A stretch of DNA of 5,220 nucleotides, from contig CALKWL010000243.1 in the NCBI GenBank assembly GCA_938004235.1, positions 1-5,220 of the forward strand. Direction: 5' to 3'. Shown here one piece after another: positions 5,143 through 5,220 of the stretch; the stretch's first letter is position 1, and every line of letters begins with the position of its first letter. Below the pieces are notes generated by a model. It searched no databases, had not been told where the DNA came from, and saw nothing but the letters and a program-made list of their open reading frames with translations. Source of the DNA: an uncultured Gammaproteobacteria bacterium (lineage in GTDB: Bacteria > Pseudomonadota > Gammaproteobacteria > Halothiobacillales > Halothiobacillaceae). Both the position numbers and the translations under genes were made by a program.

Positions 5143-5220
5143 CTAACTCCGCAGAAAACGCCGAGAAACCACTCCGGGCAACACTTCTGGCCGAACCTTT
5201 TCCTGGGGCGGTGGCTCAAG
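5143..5220 (-). CDS. possible 3' end of a convergent gene, partial
   Basis: On the minus strand a frame open from the window edge encodes 25 residues ending in GVVSRRFLRS and stops at TAG (5143-5145). Its composition looks protein-like (EPPPQEKVRPEVLP), and a convergent neighbour would fit the end of the operon. Twenty-five codons are too few to prove coding, and another minus-strand frame is open over a similar length. No family is recognised. Confidence 0.22.
   Translation of the reverse strand, partial: LEPPPQEKVRPEVLPGVVSRRFLRS

Noticed and set aside
1..5220. CRISPR array, tRNA, rRNA or attachment site
   Set aside because: No regularly spaced repeats, cloverleaf-like segment or rRNA signature was noticed on either strand by eye.

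Overview
The window looks like an accessory (defence-island type) stretch from a GC-rich gammaproteobacterium, most likely Pseudomonas or a relative. This guess rests on base composition and on the type of IS3-family element at the left edge. No housekeeping gene is present to confirm it.

Layout. Positions 1-920 hold one end of an IS3-family insertion sequence on the minus strand: complete orfA, and orfB truncated by the window edge just at its second catalytic Asp. orfA and orfB overlap in the -1 arrangement expected for a programmed frameshift. The IS end is placed at about 920 from a TGG...AGACACC terminus that aligns with the end of IS3. Positions 921-1061 hold an open frame with a stop codon, probably the last 46 codons of a gene cut by the IS. 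Positions 1088-5058 hold a tight plus-strand operon. It has a 180-aa protein with a PD-(D/E)XK-nuclease-like motif, a possible 56-aa protein overlapping its stop codon, and a 1085-aa protein joining an N-terminal single-HKD phospholipase-D-type nuclease domain to a SNF2-like SF2 helicase/translocase and a long unassigned C-terminal region. Positions 5059-5220 hold small inverted repeats and possibly the tail of a convergent gene.

How the genes may work together. A restriction-like nuclease next to a PLD-SNF2 helicase is the composition of a DNA-targeting phage or plasmid defence system. The motifs are read directly; the defence role is inferred from composition and neighbourhood. The system does not fit classical type I or III restriction, BREX, DISARM or Hachiman by what is visible. 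I recall that the multi-gene Azaca system also has a PLD-helicase, but cannot test homology here.

The IS points away from the operon and has probably removed or separated the upstream part. A candidate promoter (TTGATT / GATAAT) lies just before the 180-aa gene, directly abutting a 21-bp near-perfect palindrome. The remaining genes may therefore have their own regulated promoter. No CRISPR array, tRNA or rRNA was seen.
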